Shown piece after piece: positions 1 to 10,099 of a DNA stretch of 64,000 nt; position 1 is the first letter of the stretch, and each line of letters starts with the position of its first letter. Source of the DNA: CAIXSC01 sp046349855 (GTDB lineage Bacteria; Planctomycetota; Planctomycetia; Pirellulales; Pirellulaceae); the NCBI GenBank assembly GCA_046349855.1, contig JAXMBM010000029.1, positions 1 to 64,000 on the forward strand, read 5' to 3'. The notes under the pieces were generated by a model that saw only the letters and a program-made list of their open reading frames with translations, did no database searches and was not told the origin of the DNA. Both the position numbers and the translations under genes were made by a program.

Positions 1-1434
1 GTGGCCGCCGGCTGGGCGGTGCGTGACGATGCCGCGGCCAAGTTCGCCGAAGTCTTCTATGCGCGAATGTTGGAGGGGAGCACCTTTTCTGATGCTCTGG
101 TGGATGCGCGCGGCCAGACGCACTCTCACTTCCGCGATTGCAATACCTGGGCGGCCTATCAGGCCTATGGCGATCCCGATTTCCGCCTCAGCACCCAACT
201 CGGCAACACCGGCGACGGGGGACGGAGCCGACGTTCCAGGAACTATGTCATTCCGGATGAGGTCATCGAGGATCTGCGGAGTTTCCGCACTTTGCTCCAG
301 GACCACAAGCAGCGGCGCAGCGACGACGGCACGACCGCTCGAGATACGCTCAACGACATCCTGGAAGCCTGCGGCACCGAATGGCGCCAACTTCCGCAGA
401 TTCTCGCCGCCTTCGCCCAGGCCTATGCCGATTTCGGTGACTTTGAACGGGCCATCGAGTTCTACCAGGCAGCCGTGGGATCGGATGCTCCCGACGACGG
501 AAACGATGTCGAGGGCACGGTTCGGATCAAGGCCTTGGAGAGTCTGGCCAACCTGTGCGTCCGATCAAGCCAGACCCCGGCCCACATCGATCGTGTGCAG
601 CAGGGTATCGAGCGGCTGAACGGGCTGCTGCAGATGGGGCAAACGGCCGAGCGATTCGCCATGCTGGGAAGTGCTCACAAGCGTCTGGCCCGACTCCTCC
701 ATACCACCGGTGCCAACCTGGAAACCGAAGCCCAGCAAGCCCTCCTGGAGTCGCGCCGGGCCTACGAAGCAGCCTGGCGACTCAAGCCCGCCGATGATTA
801 CTACTATGCTTTCAACGTCCTCGTCGTCGATCTGGCACGGGGGCACGTGCCGACGGTCATCGGCGGGCCGTCCACCGGCCATTCCGCAGAAGTTCCGGTC
901 GACGAGTTTGTCAGCAAAGTGATCGAACGGCTGGCAGCCAAGGAGGCCGATTTCTGGACCGCCGTGGCCGTCCCCGAAGCACGCCTCCTCCGGCACCTCA
1001 CCCGCCCCCAGAATGCGACCTTCCCTCTCGAAACGGCCGCGTCGCTCGCCACCTCCTTTCACGAGGCCTTTACCAAACATGGGGCATCGCCTCGCGAGAT
1101 TAGCTCGACCATCGAGCAACTGCAACTGCTCTGGCATTTCCTCGCCGATCCGGAACAGCAGACGTTGATCGCCGAGTTGCTCGGGGAACTGGGCGAACGG
1201 CCGCAGCCCTACCAGGCCCAGCCAGCTGCGCCGCCCCCGTCCGAACCGACCGCAACGCCGTCCGAACCGGTGGCAGTTTCCGAACCCACGGCACCATCGT
1301 CCGAACCGACCGCACCGAATTCGCCGCCCGATCCTCCCGCGCCACCCGCCCCCTCGGTGGCACGGCGGCGTACGAAACCGTCGCGTCGCAGGAAACCAGG
1401 ACCACGGAATCGCCGCCCGGATGTGGAAGAGTAG
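1..1434 (+). CDS. CHAT-domain/TPR protein, C-terminal part (5' truncated by window edge)
   Basis: The reading frame is open to the left edge, so the visible 477 residues are the C-terminal part of a larger protein. Residues 1-65 look like the end of a CHAT (caspase-like) domain: AGWAVRDDAAAKFAEVFY, a helix ending in ARG, then WAAYQAYGDPDFRL, the usual final strand. The catalytic His and Cys would lie upstream, outside the window. Residues about 120-280 are helical with tetratricopeptide-like repeats (AYADFGDFERAIEFYQAA). The last 80 residues are Pro/Ser/Glu-rich with repeated SEPTA-like units and end in a basic Arg/Lys tail. CHAT proteins are often proteases regulated by repeat domains; that function is inferred from family knowledge only. 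Confidence 0.75.
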   Translation: MAAGWAVRDDAAAKFAEVFYARMLEGSTFSDALVDARGQTHSHFRDCNTWAAYQAYGDPDFRLSTQLGNTGDGGRSRRSRNYVIPDEVIEDLRSFRTLLQDHKQRRSDDGTTARDTLNDILEACGTEWRQLPQILAAFAQAYADFGDFERAIEFYQAAVGSDAPDDGNDVEGTVRIKALESLANLCVRSSQTPAHIDRVQQGIERLNGLLQMGQTAERFAMLGSAHKRLARLLHTTGANLETEAQQALLESRRAYEAAWRLKPADDYYYAFNVLVVDLARGHVPTVIGGPSTGHSAEVPVDEFVSKVIERLAAKEADFWTAVAVPEARLLRHLTRPQNATFPLETAASLATSFHEAFTKHGASPREISSTIEQLQLLWHFLADPEQQTLIAELLGELGERPQPYQAQPAAPPPSEPTATPSEPVAVSEPTAPSSEPTAPNSPPDPPAPPAPSVARRRTKPSRRRKPGPRNRRPDVEE

Positions 1435-1522
1435 AGGTCGGGTACTGCCTGCTCCTCCGAGTTGCCGCTGGCACCACCAGCGGCGACGAGCGGTTTCCGG
1501 CGGCAGGAGTTGCCACTGAGCA

Positions 1523-2584
1523 CTAGCCGGTGAACACCTGCGTGAAGTAGTAACCCGAGGACAGGCTCGAACCGGACATGCCCATGCCGAGCGACTTCAC
1601 GGAGGAGTTGAGGATGTTGGCGCGGTGCCCCGCCGAATTCATCCACCCGCCCTTGCCATCCCAACCGTACATGACGGCCCGCGCCACTTGCACGGCGGTC
1701 TTGCTGGCGCTGTTGCTCAGCGAGGAATTGTTTTCCGCGTAGGTCGAGTACACCATCTGATTCGCGTCCAATCGCGAGCTGACCGTCGGCGTCAGATCTC
1801 CCGAGAAGGCATGGCTGATCCCCTGGCCCACCGGCACCGACAGCCGTTGCATGTCGCTGGTGTGTTCGCTGGCCACGGCGTTCAGGGCCGAGTCGAGCGA
1901 CAAGGGGGAGAGGCCGCGATTTTTTCGCTCCACATTCACCAGTCGCACGATTTCCGTGATGACGTCACGCTTGAATCCCGAGTACGCCACCAGCGTCGCG
2001 CTCTCGCCCAGCGCCGTCTCGGCACTCAGCACGCGATCGATCCGTTCGGCATCCAGCACTGCATCGGCGCCCAGGCCACCGTCGATGACGTCCGCTCCGG
2101 CTCCGCCGAACACTTCATCCGCCCCGCCCCGGCCGTAGATCTTGTCACCACCCTGTCCGCCGTAGATGTGATCGACACCACCCCCGCCGTAAATCGTGTC
2201 GGCCCCCCACCCTCCGTACAGGTACGTGGGGACCGTGATCGCTTCGCTCACCTTGATCGTGTCATCCCCCCCTTCACCGGTGATGGCGATCGATTTGACC
2301 TGCGACGCCACGAAGGAATGGCCGAGCACCGAGATTGTCGAACCGCTTTTGGTCACCTCGATCGTATTTGCACGGGAGTCGCCGATAACGCTGAGCACCC
2401 CGTTGTACAGCGTGGGTACGAGCGGGCTGAGTCCGGTGACACCCGCCATGAGTGCTCGGCCTTCGAGTGACTCGACACCGGGAACGCGCCGTTGGGTGGG
2501 GCGAGATCGGCGGTCCGTCGAGGACTTGGCAGGAGAATTCTTCCGAGTGAGGCCGGCCAACAAACGTCGCATGAGAGTCCGCAT
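1523..2584 (-). CDS. Secreted RTX-repeat protein with C-terminal CAP/SCP domain
   Basis: Starting at the ATG at 2584, which has GGAAC 7 nt upstream, the protein is 353 residues. The basic N-terminus leads into VESLEGRALMAG, a form of the LExRxLxA motif found near the N-terminus of many planctomycete extracellular proteins. Residues about 80-190 hold glycine/aspartate-rich nonapeptide repeats of the hemolysin type (GGDDTIKV, YGGWGADTIYGG, YGGQGGDKIYGR), expected to bind calcium. The last 150 residues form a CAP domain: VNVERKNRGLSPL, SEHTSDM, MNSAGHRANIL and YFTQVFTG are its usual landmarks. An ATG or other start at 2644 is possible but less well supported. Probably extracellular; the substrate is unknown. 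Confidence 0.85.
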   Translation of the reverse strand: MRTLMRRLLAGLTRKNSPAKSSTDRRSRPTQRRVPGVESLEGRALMAGVTGLSPLVPTLYNGVLSVIGDSRANTIEVTKSGSTISVLGHSFVASQVKSIAITGEGGDDTIKVSEAITVPTYLYGGWGADTIYGGGGVDHIYGGQGGDKIYGRGGADEVFGGAGADVIDGGLGADAVLDAERIDRVLSAETALGESATLVAYSGFKRDVITEIVRLVNVERKNRGLSPLSLDSALNAVASEHTSDMQRLSVPVGQGISHAFSGDLTPTVSSRLDANQMVYSTYAENNSSLSNSASKTAVQVARAVMYGWDGKGGWMNSAGHRANILNSSVKSLGMGMSGSSLSSGYYFTQVFTG

Positions 2585-2717
2585 GGTCTTGTTCCAGGTA
2601 GGGTGAGTGACGTGTCTTGGCGGCGTATGTGCCGCCCACGCCAACCTGAACGCTGCCCGCTTCTCTACCGGACAAACCCCAGGGAAAAAGTACGCCGCTT
2701 TTTTTTGGCGCCTCGCC

Positions 2718-3593
2718 CTACTTCGGCCCAGTCACGGCCGGTGGATGTGGAGCGAACACGGCCATGGCGACACCTCCCAGGATGAGACCGGCCGAGGTAA
2801 CTAATTGGGGCGAAATCGTTTCTGACAACAGGACCACCCCGCCCCAACCAGTCAGCAGGGGGACACACAATTGGACCAGCGCCGCGCGAGTGGCGGTCAA
2901 CGAACGGACGGCCGCGTACCAGATGACATAGCCCAGCCCCGAAGTCACGGCTCCGGACAATATGGCCAATCCCGCCCCTGTTGCCGAAACCTGCCAGTCT
3001 CTCCAGCTGGCCACCGCCACAAGTCCAAACAGCAGACTGGCGCGCACAAAGTTGCCGCAGGTCGCCGCCACGGGATCGACGGCGCGTCTTCCGAGCAGCG
3101 AATAGACTCCCCAGGAGGCGCCTGCCAGTCCCATCAATGCGGCACTGCCGAGCGGAGGAGCGGCGAGACCTGGGGCGACGAGCACGAAAAGCCCTGCCAG
3201 TGCCACGGCCAGGCCCCCCCAATCGACCCACCGCGGCCGCTCCCCTCGCACCAATCCCCAGGTCATCATGGTGACCTGGACCGAGCCGAACAGCAACAGA
3301 GCTCCGGTACCAGCGGGAATATACCGGTAGGCCCAAGCAAACGCGGCGGCATACCCCACCAGTGCCCAGGCGGCGCGCCACGAGCCTCCCCACGCAGGAA
3401 CTTGCCTCATGCGAGCCCGCGTGATGGCAACGATCACGAGCACGACACTACCGCTCAGCAGCCGCAAGCCGGTAAAGCTGGCGGCGTCGATGGTCTCTCC
3501 ACGCAGGGCGAGGCGGCAGAGGAGCGAATTCCCGGCGAAGGACAGGAGAGCGGCGACGGTAGCGCAGCTGACGAGAATCGTCGACGATTTCAT
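2718..3593 (-). CDS. EamA/DMT-family inner-membrane transporter
   Basis: A 291-residue protein with about ten hydrophobic segments and the two-fold EamA repeat of the drug/metabolite transporter superfamily. The first repeat has TGLRLLSGSVVL and AFAWAYRYIPAGTGALLLFG. The second has GASWGVYSLLGRRAVDP and YAAVRSLTATRAALVQL, followed by the usual PLLTGWGGVVLLSE ending. The start at 3593 (MKSSTILVSC) leads directly into the first membrane helix; an upstream start at 3626 would run into the rRNA terminator, so it is unlikely. The substrate cannot be predicted. It lies directly downstream of the 16S gene on the same strand but is separated from it by a strong intrinsic terminator. Confidence 0.85.
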   Translation of the reverse strand: MKSSTILVSCATVAALLSFAGNSLLCRLALRGETIDAASFTGLRLLSGSVVLVIVAITRARMRQVPAWGGSWRAAWALVGYAAAFAWAYRYIPAGTGALLLFGSVQVTMMTWGLVRGERPRWVDWGGLAVALAGLFVLVAPGLAAPPLGSAALMGLAGASWGVYSLLGRRAVDPVAATCGNFVRASLLFGLVAVASWRDWQVSATGAGLAILSGAVTSGLGYVIWYAAVRSLTATRAALVQLCVPLLTGWGGVVLLSETISPQLVTSAGLILGGVAMAVFAPHPPAVTGPK

Positions 3594-3611
3594 GGGCAAG
3601 ACAGTAGCGCG

Positions 3612-3651
3612 CAACAAAAAACCCACTGAGGCGGGCTAGCCTCAGTGGGTT
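3612..3651 (-). terminator. Intrinsic terminator of the 16S rRNA gene
   Basis: A perfect 11-bp inverted repeat (ACCCACTGAGG at 3621-3631 and CCTCAGTGGGT at 3640-3650) has an 8-nt loop. On the minus strand it is followed directly by TTTTTTG, giving a textbook rho-independent terminator about 115 nt past the mature 16S 3' end. The plus-strand side is also T-rich (TTTCTGTTT), so it could act in both directions. It separates the rRNA transcript from the transporter gene downstream. Confidence 0.85.
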
Positions 3652-3758
3652 TCTGTTTAACAAATCTGGTAGTGTGCCGAGCGAATCGGCTGACCTTCCG
3701 CAAGCATGTGGTTGTGTCCACTTGGACCGATTCGTGCGAGCACGAAACCGGTCAATCA

Positions 3759-5292
<1,534 letters not shown>

Positions 5293-5354
5293 ATGTAAGC
5301 TTATCTGGCTGCCGCAACTCGCGTCACAACAACCAGGGATTCAGCGAACAGATT

Positions 5355-5393
5355 GACAGTTTGAAACTGTCGAGGACTTCCGGTCAGAAGTCC
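5355..5393 (-). other. Two hairpins in the 16S leader
   Basis: Between boxA and the mature 16S 5' end lie two perfect inverted repeats: GACAGTTT/AAACTGTC at 5355-5371 with a 1-nt centre, and GGACTTC/GAAGTCC at 5374-5393 with a 6-nt loop. They are transcribed in the leader and may be processing or antitermination elements. The sequence shows only the pairing; a role in RNase III processing is inferred. Confidence 0.5.
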
Positions 5394-5455
5394 CCATTTG
5401 GTTAGCCCGATTCAGCACAATCACATGCTGTTTCAAGTAACGGAAGGTCACTACC

Positions 5456-5472
5456 AAATTGTCAAAGAGCAA
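5456..5472 (-). promoter_or_regulatory. boxA-like antitermination element in rRNA leader
   Basis: Read on the minus strand the leader has TTGCTCTTTGACAATTTG, almost identical to the rrn boxA consensus (TGCTCTTTAACAA) bound by NusB/S10. It lies about 165 nt upstream of the mature 16S and about 45 nt downstream of the predicted transcription start, the usual arrangement for rRNA leaders. Confidence 0.75.
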
Positions 5473-5521
5473 ATTGATTCCCACCGAACCGGCCTCATCG
5501 CCGCCATCAGCAGGGTCGGGC

Positions 5522-5572
5522 ATCTTACCAGAACCACTCGTCGTGTCAACCGCTGGTGAAACTTTTTTCTCA
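5522..5572 (-). promoter_or_regulatory. Sigma-70 promoter of the 16S rRNA gene
   Basis: On the minus strand a consensus -35 TTGACA (complement of 5544-5549) is followed after 16 bp by -10 TAAGAT (complement of 5522-5527). Just upstream is an A-tract (GAGAAAAAAG, about 5563-5572) resembling an UP element. This is the best promoter match in the window and fits a highly expressed rRNA gene. Transcription would start near 5515. Confidence 0.8.
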
Positions 5573-6107
5573 CCCGCGACCGCTCGACTCACTCAGCCCG
5601 ATCGTCATCCCTCATCCGCTGCCACTCGCCCGTTCGATTTCGTCGCCGAACCCGAACTCACTCGCAACAACCGACTCACGATGAACCGTTCTGCGTGGCC
5701 CATCCGACGTCCAACGGGTGAGTAGCTTACGGATTCCCGTTTCGTTCGCAAGGAGGGCAGAACAAGATTTTGTTTTCGGCACGCCAGCCGTCCATCCTCC
5801 AACCCGCCTTAAGGTGCCCGCCAAGTTTATCGCCCACTCCGCAAACCACTCGCCAAAAACACTTTACAAACACACGACACCCCGCTCCCATTCTTCCGGC
5901 CCGGCCCGAAAAATTCTCCTGGCAAATTCTCGCCGCGACTGATTCACGCTCCAACTTGCGGTATGCTACGCCCCGGCAGTTCCGTTCGACACGGACACTC
6001 TCCGATGTCGGCCGACGTGGCCTCTCCGCCGAGCCGAACCGAGCTGCCGGCGGCCGTCGAGCACGGATTCGTTTTCCCGCATTTTCCCTACCGGAAATCC
6101 CTGAGCT
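5573..6107. other. Intergenic region without a recognised gene
   Basis: About 530 bases lie between the divergent 16S promoter and aroH. The sequence is less GC-rich than neighbouring genes, with AT-rich patches around 5830-5960, and open frames through it lack coding-like codon use or recognisable motifs. It probably contains the aroH promoter; TATGCT at about 5961-5966 is a possible -10 without a convincing -35. Confidence 0.5.
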
Positions 6108-6542
6108 ATGTGGTGTCGTGGAGTTCGTGGAGCAACCACGATCGCAGCGGACACGCGTGACGAAATCCTCGTCGGCACGCGTCAACTGGTCGCCCTCATG
6201 ATTCGCCTGAACGACATCCGCTCGGAAGATGTGGGAAGCGTGATTTTCAGCACCACCGAGGACGTCAACGCTGAGTTCCCGGCGCTCGCCGTCCGGCAAC
6301 TCGGCTGGCACGACGTCCCCCTGCTCTGCACCCACGAGCTCAACGTGCCCGGCTCTCTGCCGCTGTGCATCCGCGTCCTCATCATGTGGAATACGCCCAA
6401 ATCACAGAGCGAAATCCGGCACGTCTACATCAAGGGAGCGGTCCGCCTGCGCCCGGACCTGTCGCAGCTCCCGCCGGTCGATTTCCAGGAGCTCGAGGCC
6501 TGGATCAACGAACAGATGCAGGCCTACCGCAAGGACAAGTAA
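6108..6542 (+). CDS. aroH: Chorismate mutase, AroH type
   Basis: A 144-residue protein matching the monofunctional AroH chorismate mutase of Bacillus type, which rearranges chorismate to prephenate for Phe/Tyr synthesis in the cytoplasm. Family landmarks are in order: RGVRGATTIAADT at the start, LVALMIRLNDIRSEDVGSVIFS, then TEDVNAEFPALAVRQLGW, TCTHELNVPGSLPLCIRVL, and the C-terminal RHVYIKGAVRLRPDL, which carries the Arg and Tyr that contact substrate. The length is about 15 residues above the usual 120-130 because of a helical tail. A prephenate dehydrogenase gene (49217) in the same window would use the product, but it is not linked. Confidence 0.93.
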   Translation: MWCRGVRGATTIAADTRDEILVGTRQLVALMIRLNDIRSEDVGSVIFSTTEDVNAEFPALAVRQLGWHDVPLLCTHELNVPGSLPLCIRVLIMWNTPKSQSEIRHVYIKGAVRLRPDLSQLPPVDFQELEAWINEQMQAYRKDK

Positions 6543-6570
6543 CCCCCGGCCCTCTTCGCTGGAGCCACGC

Positions 6571-8052
6571 ATGCCATCTCGTTCCCTGCACTGGTTCCGC
6601 AACTGGAAATACTGGCCGAGCGTGGCACTCACCGTCGCCTGCGGCCTGCTGCTCGCAAGTTCCTGGGTGCATCTTGCACCGCGATCCCCCCAGCATGCCG
6701 CGGTCGCAGCCGAGGGCCCGCCTGCCACGCCACCAGCGGGCGGAATGTCGGTACGAGCCGCTGGCGCCGTCGGGGATGGGGTGGCCGACGACACCGAAGC
6801 GTTCCGTCGGGCACTCCGGCACGGCAGCATCTACCTGCCGCGCGGGACGTATCGCCTGACCGACACGCTCGACATCGACCTGGCAGCCACCCCCCTGGTG
6901 TCCGTCCAGGGCGAATCGGGGGCACGTATCCTTATGACCGCCCCCGGTCCGGCTCTCCGGTTCCGTGGCACGCACACCGGCACAGCGGATCCTTCCTCGG
7001 TCCTGCCAGGCGTAGGTCACAGCCAACGATTCCCGACCGTCAGCGGCTGCGAAATTACGGGCACCCACGCCGAGGCCGATGGCCTGGAACTGCTGGGAAC
7101 GATGCAGTTCACTGCCGATCGACTGCTGATTTATCAGGTCCGGCACGGCATCCGGTTGCGGGAACGCAATCGCAACCTGCTGCTGGCCAATTGCCACCTC
7201 TACGACAATCGAGGCATCGGCATCTGGTACGACCATGTGAATCTTCACCAGTCGAACATCAGTGGCTGTCACGTGAGTTACTGTCGAGGCGGAGGGATCG
7301 TGGTCCAGGGAGGCGATGTCCGGAATATCCACATCACGGGCTGTGACATCGAGGGGAACATGGCGCCCGCGGGGCCCTCCACCGCCAACGTCTTGCTGGA
7401 CTGCGACGACGGGACGGTGGCCGAAGTCGCCATCACGGGCTGTACGATCCAGCACGACGCCAAATCGCCCGCCTCGGCGAATATCCGCATTCTCGGACGA
7501 GGCCACGTGCGGCGAGGCAACGAAACGCTCGAATTCCAGTGCGGGCACGTCACCATCACCGGCAATGTCCTGTCGGACGTGCACTACAACCTGGACCTGC
7601 GGGGAGTCCGCGGAGCCACGGTGACGGGCAACACGCTCTGGCAAGGTTACACCGCCAACCTGTGGCTCGAGGACTGTACGCAGGTAGTGGTGGGGCCCAA
7701 CATGCTGGAACGCAATCCGCTCTATGGCTACACCCAGGAAGCCTGCAATCGCGTCGTGGTGCAGCACTGCCGCGACCTGACCTTCGAAGGCCTGCACGTC
7801 CACCACGTCCAGGATGCGGTGGCCGGGGTGGTCCTGGAGAACTGCGATCGGCTCCACGTCCGCGGCTGTACGATCCTGGATTGCGACGGGGCTGGCCTGC
7901 TGGTCCACAACGTCACTCGCAGCTCCCTGGGATCGTGCCTGATTCGCGACGATCGTTCCGGGGAGCGGCCGCGCGGAATCCGGCTCCGAGTCACGGGGGT
8001 GAACACCGAGACCACCTGGGATGGCCAGCCGCTCGTACAAGATGTGCCTTGA
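6571..8052 (+). CDS. Exported right-handed beta-helix (pectate-lyase-like) protein
   Basis: A 493-residue protein with an N-terminal signal segment (hydrophobic residues about 12-30 after a basic start). The mature part starts with VRAAGAVGDGVADDTEAFRR and SIYLPRGTYRLTD, the standard opening of the pectate_lyase_3 fold (metal-independent polysaccharide lyase/hydrolase-like beta-helix). After this come many short strand repeats such as ISGCHVSYCRGGGIVVQGG, ITGCDIEGN, ITGCTIQHD, VTGNTLWQGY and VRGCTILDCDGAGLLV, typical parallel beta-helix rungs. Substrate and catalytic residues cannot be assigned; carbohydrate binding or cleavage is the family expectation. It starts 28 bp after aroH on the same strand, but a functional link is not apparent. 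Confidence 0.85.
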   Translation: MPSRSLHWFRNWKYWPSVALTVACGLLLASSWVHLAPRSPQHAAVAAEGPPATPPAGGMSVRAAGAVGDGVADDTEAFRRALRHGSIYLPRGTYRLTDTLDIDLAATPLVSVQGESGARILMTAPGPALRFRGTHTGTADPSSVLPGVGHSQRFPTVSGCEITGTHAEADGLELLGTMQFTADRLLIYQVRHGIRLRERNRNLLLANCHLYDNRGIGIWYDHVNLHQSNISGCHVSYCRGGGIVVQGGDVRNIHITGCDIEGNMAPAGPSTANVLLDCDDGTVAEVAITGCTIQHDAKSPASANIRILGRGHVRRGNETLEFQCGHVTITGNVLSDVHYNLDLRGVRGATVTGNTLWQGYTANLWLEDCTQVVVGPNMLERNPLYGYTQEACNRVVVQHCRDLTFEGLHVHHVQDAVAGVVLENCDRLHVRGCTILDCDGAGLLVHNVTRSSLGSCLIRDDRSGERPRGIRLRVTGVNTETTWDGQPLVQDVP

Positions 8053-8096
8053 GCCCTAACGGCCTCCTGCCGGCGTCAGGAAAAACGGGAAATCCT

Positions 8097-8124
8097 TCCC
8101 ACGCCGATCTGGAACCGCTATACT
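8097..8124 (+). promoter_or_regulatory. Possible sigma-70 promoter upstream of the Arg/Glu-rich protein gene
   Basis: TATACT at 8119-8124 is a good -10; TTCCCA at 8097-8102, with 16 bp spacing, is a weak -35. It leaves a leader of about 40 nt before the ATG at 8173. Confidence 0.4.
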
Positions 8125-8172
8125 ACCGCCTTCTCTGACAGGTACTTACGGCAATCAGGACGATCAAATCGA

Positions 8173-9759
8173 ATGACCGATTCTGGAAAAAAATCTCACT
8201 GGAATTTCCTCGCGGAATTACTCGGAGCCAAACCGGCATCCCCCGCGGCGCCTCCCGCGACACCCGCGCCGACCGAGCCCCCGCCGCCTGTGGCGAGTGA
8301 TTTCGCCGCGGCACCGGAAGTTGCCGCCGGCACGAACGACGAGCCCACCACCGTGCCGCCGAGCGCGGCGGAAGCCGCCGTCGAGGTAGTTTCCGCATTG
8401 CCACCCAAGCCGGCGGCGAAGACCAAACCCAAACCGCCGGCCGCCGCAGCGCCGAAGAAGCGTCACTGGTTCAGCCTGGCAACCCAGTTGGGACTGGATG
8501 TTCCCGAGCCCGAACCGGAACCGGAGCCAGAGCCCGTTGTGGAAGCCGTGGCGGAACCGATCGTCACCCCGCCTGCTCCGCCCCGACGAACCGACGATCT
8601 GCCCGCCGAACCGGAGCGTACCGAACTCGCCGCCGCAGAATCGGTCGAGTCGATTCGTGATTCGGTGGAACCCGGTCCGCAGGAACGTCCACGACATGAA
8701 GGGCGCGGCCGGCGCGGCGATCGTCGTGGTCGAGGCGACCGGGAGTCGCGGGAGGGGGATCGCGAAAGCACGCCGCGCGACGAGGAGCGGGGCGAAACTC
8801 GTCGCGAACCGCGTCGCGGAGAAGGTCGGCGCGACGACTATCGTCGCGACCGGGAACCGGCGCGGGGAGAATCGCTCGATCGGCCTCCGCCACGTCCGGC
8901 GGGACGGAGCGATTGGGAAACCGATTTTGACGAACCGGTCGAGAAGCTGGCGGATGCCGATACTCCCGTCAGCCCGCCCGCAGACTTTGCCGCGGGCCCC
9001 GCGGTGGACGAAACATCCGGCGAAGATCCACGTCGTCGCCGCCGCCGTCGCCGTCGTCGACGACGCGAAGTCGAAGATGCCGAGGGACTGGGTGACGAAG
9101 CGCGCCGCGAATTTCCCGATGAGGCCGTAGCGGGGCCCGTCGATGAACCGCTTCGCGAGGAGGCACCGCGAGCGGCCGGGCGCGCGGAACGCGATGAGGA
9201 CGATGATTCGCTCGATGCCGAGCGGGACCTCGACCGCCGCGGGCCAGCCGCCGGTGAAGCTCCCGAAGATGGGGACGAAGAGGATCGACCGCGCCGCCGC
9301 CGTCGTCGCCGTCGCCGCCGCGGTGGTCGGCGCGATCGCGAGGAGACCGCCGCCCCGGTCGGTGAAGGAGAACGTCCGGACGACAGCGAAGATGTGGTCG
9401 GCGCCCCCTATGGAATGTCCTTTGGCGACGAAGAAGACGATGAATTGCCCGTCGATGACGGAGAGCTCGACGATGGCGAAACCGGCACCGCCGAAGTGAA
9501 GAACCGCCGGATTCCGACTTGGGACGAGACGGTCGGAATCCTCATTCAGGCCAACATGGACTCGCGCGCACGCAACCCCAGCGGATCCCGTGGCTATCGC
9601 GGAGACCGCCAGCGCAGTGACCGGCGAGATCGTGGCGGACACCGCGGTGGGGAACGAGGCGGCGACCGCGGGGGCGACCGAGGCAGTGACCGGGGTGGAG
9701 ATCGCGGCAGCGACCGCGGGGGAGAGCGCGGGGGCGGACGCGGCGAGTCGCGCGGCTAA
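8173..9759 (+). CDS. Highly charged low-complexity protein, possibly RNA-binding; unknown function
   Basis: I do not recognise a defined domain in this 528-residue protein. It is cytosolic by appearance, with no signal peptide. Two short related motifs occur near the N-terminus: GKKSHWNFLAELLGAKP (residues 5-21) and KKRHWFSLATQLGLDVP (about 96-112), joined by Pro/Ala-rich linkers. The middle is Arg/Glu/Asp-rich with two runs of 10-12 arginines (around residues 290 and 380). A short non-repetitive block, NRRIPTWDETVGILIQANM, lies near residues 443-461. The C-terminus is an RGG-like tail with repeated (D/E)RGG units. Arg runs plus RGG repeats resemble RNA-binding disordered tails; this is inference. 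Compositional bias makes all homology calls unreliable. Confidence 0.75.
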   Translation: MTDSGKKSHWNFLAELLGAKPASPAAPPATPAPTEPPPPVASDFAAAPEVAAGTNDEPTTVPPSAAEAAVEVVSALPPKPAAKTKPKPPAAAAPKKRHWFSLATQLGLDVPEPEPEPEPEPVVEAVAEPIVTPPAPPRRTDDLPAEPERTELAAAESVESIRDSVEPGPQERPRHEGRGRRGDRRGRGDRESREGDRESTPRDEERGETRREPRRGEGRRDDYRRDREPARGESLDRPPPRPAGRSDWETDFDEPVEKLADADTPVSPPADFAAGPAVDETSGEDPRRRRRRRRRRRREVEDAEGLGDEARREFPDEAVAGPVDEPLREEAPRAAGRAERDEDDDSLDAERDLDRRGPAAGEAPEDGDEEDRPRRRRRRRRRRGGRRDREETAAPVGEGERPDDSEDVVGAPYGMSFGDEEDDELPVDDGELDDGETGTAEVKNRRIPTWDETVGILIQANMDSRARNPSGSRGYRGDRQRSDRRDRGGHRGGERGGDRGGDRGSDRGGDRGSDRGGERGGGRGESRG

Positions 9760-9842
9760 TTCGACAGCGCCAGGTTCTCCGACTTCAGGCAGTGTGAAGT
9801 GTTTATTGGGTGCGACTTAGCATGGATTATGGCAATGCGGGG

Positions 9843-9916
9843 CATCGTCGTGGATCGCTCCGCGGTCCACCGCCTCCGTGTCCGGTCGTTGGATCGCGGA
9901 GCGATCCACGACGATG
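9843..9916. repeat. Long inverted repeat (27-nt arms, 20-nt loop)
   Basis: The arms at 9843-9869 and 9890-9916 are reverse complements with a single mismatch and enclose a 20-nt loop. No T-tract follows on either side, so it is not a classical intrinsic terminator. It lies between two same-strand genes, in the 340-base gap 9760-10099, where I see no other feature. It could be a REP-like or small mobile repeat, or a transcript-stabilising hairpin. No second copy was noticed in this window. Confidence 0.8.
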
Positions 9917-10099
9917 ACAACCTGGCGCTGTCCAACTAAGCAGCCGAGGAAAAACGAGAGCGGACGGCGGGCAGATCGGGCGAGCGATTCTCGGCGACAG
10001 GCCGTCGGTGCCAGGTGTATTATTGGGCTCGGAGCGCGTGGCACGTCCTGCGACCAACCGCCAGTGGGACGTGTCATCGGGGGAAAGTCGAGGCGAGCG

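Noticed and set aside
6505..8040. A 511-codon open frame antisense to the beta-helix gene
   Set aside because: It is a GC-rich shadow; the plus-strand protein has a signal peptide and recognisable domain, while the antisense translation has no motif.
9843..9916. Interpretation of the long inverted repeat as an intrinsic terminator
   Set aside because: No T-tract follows on either strand and the arms are far longer than usual.
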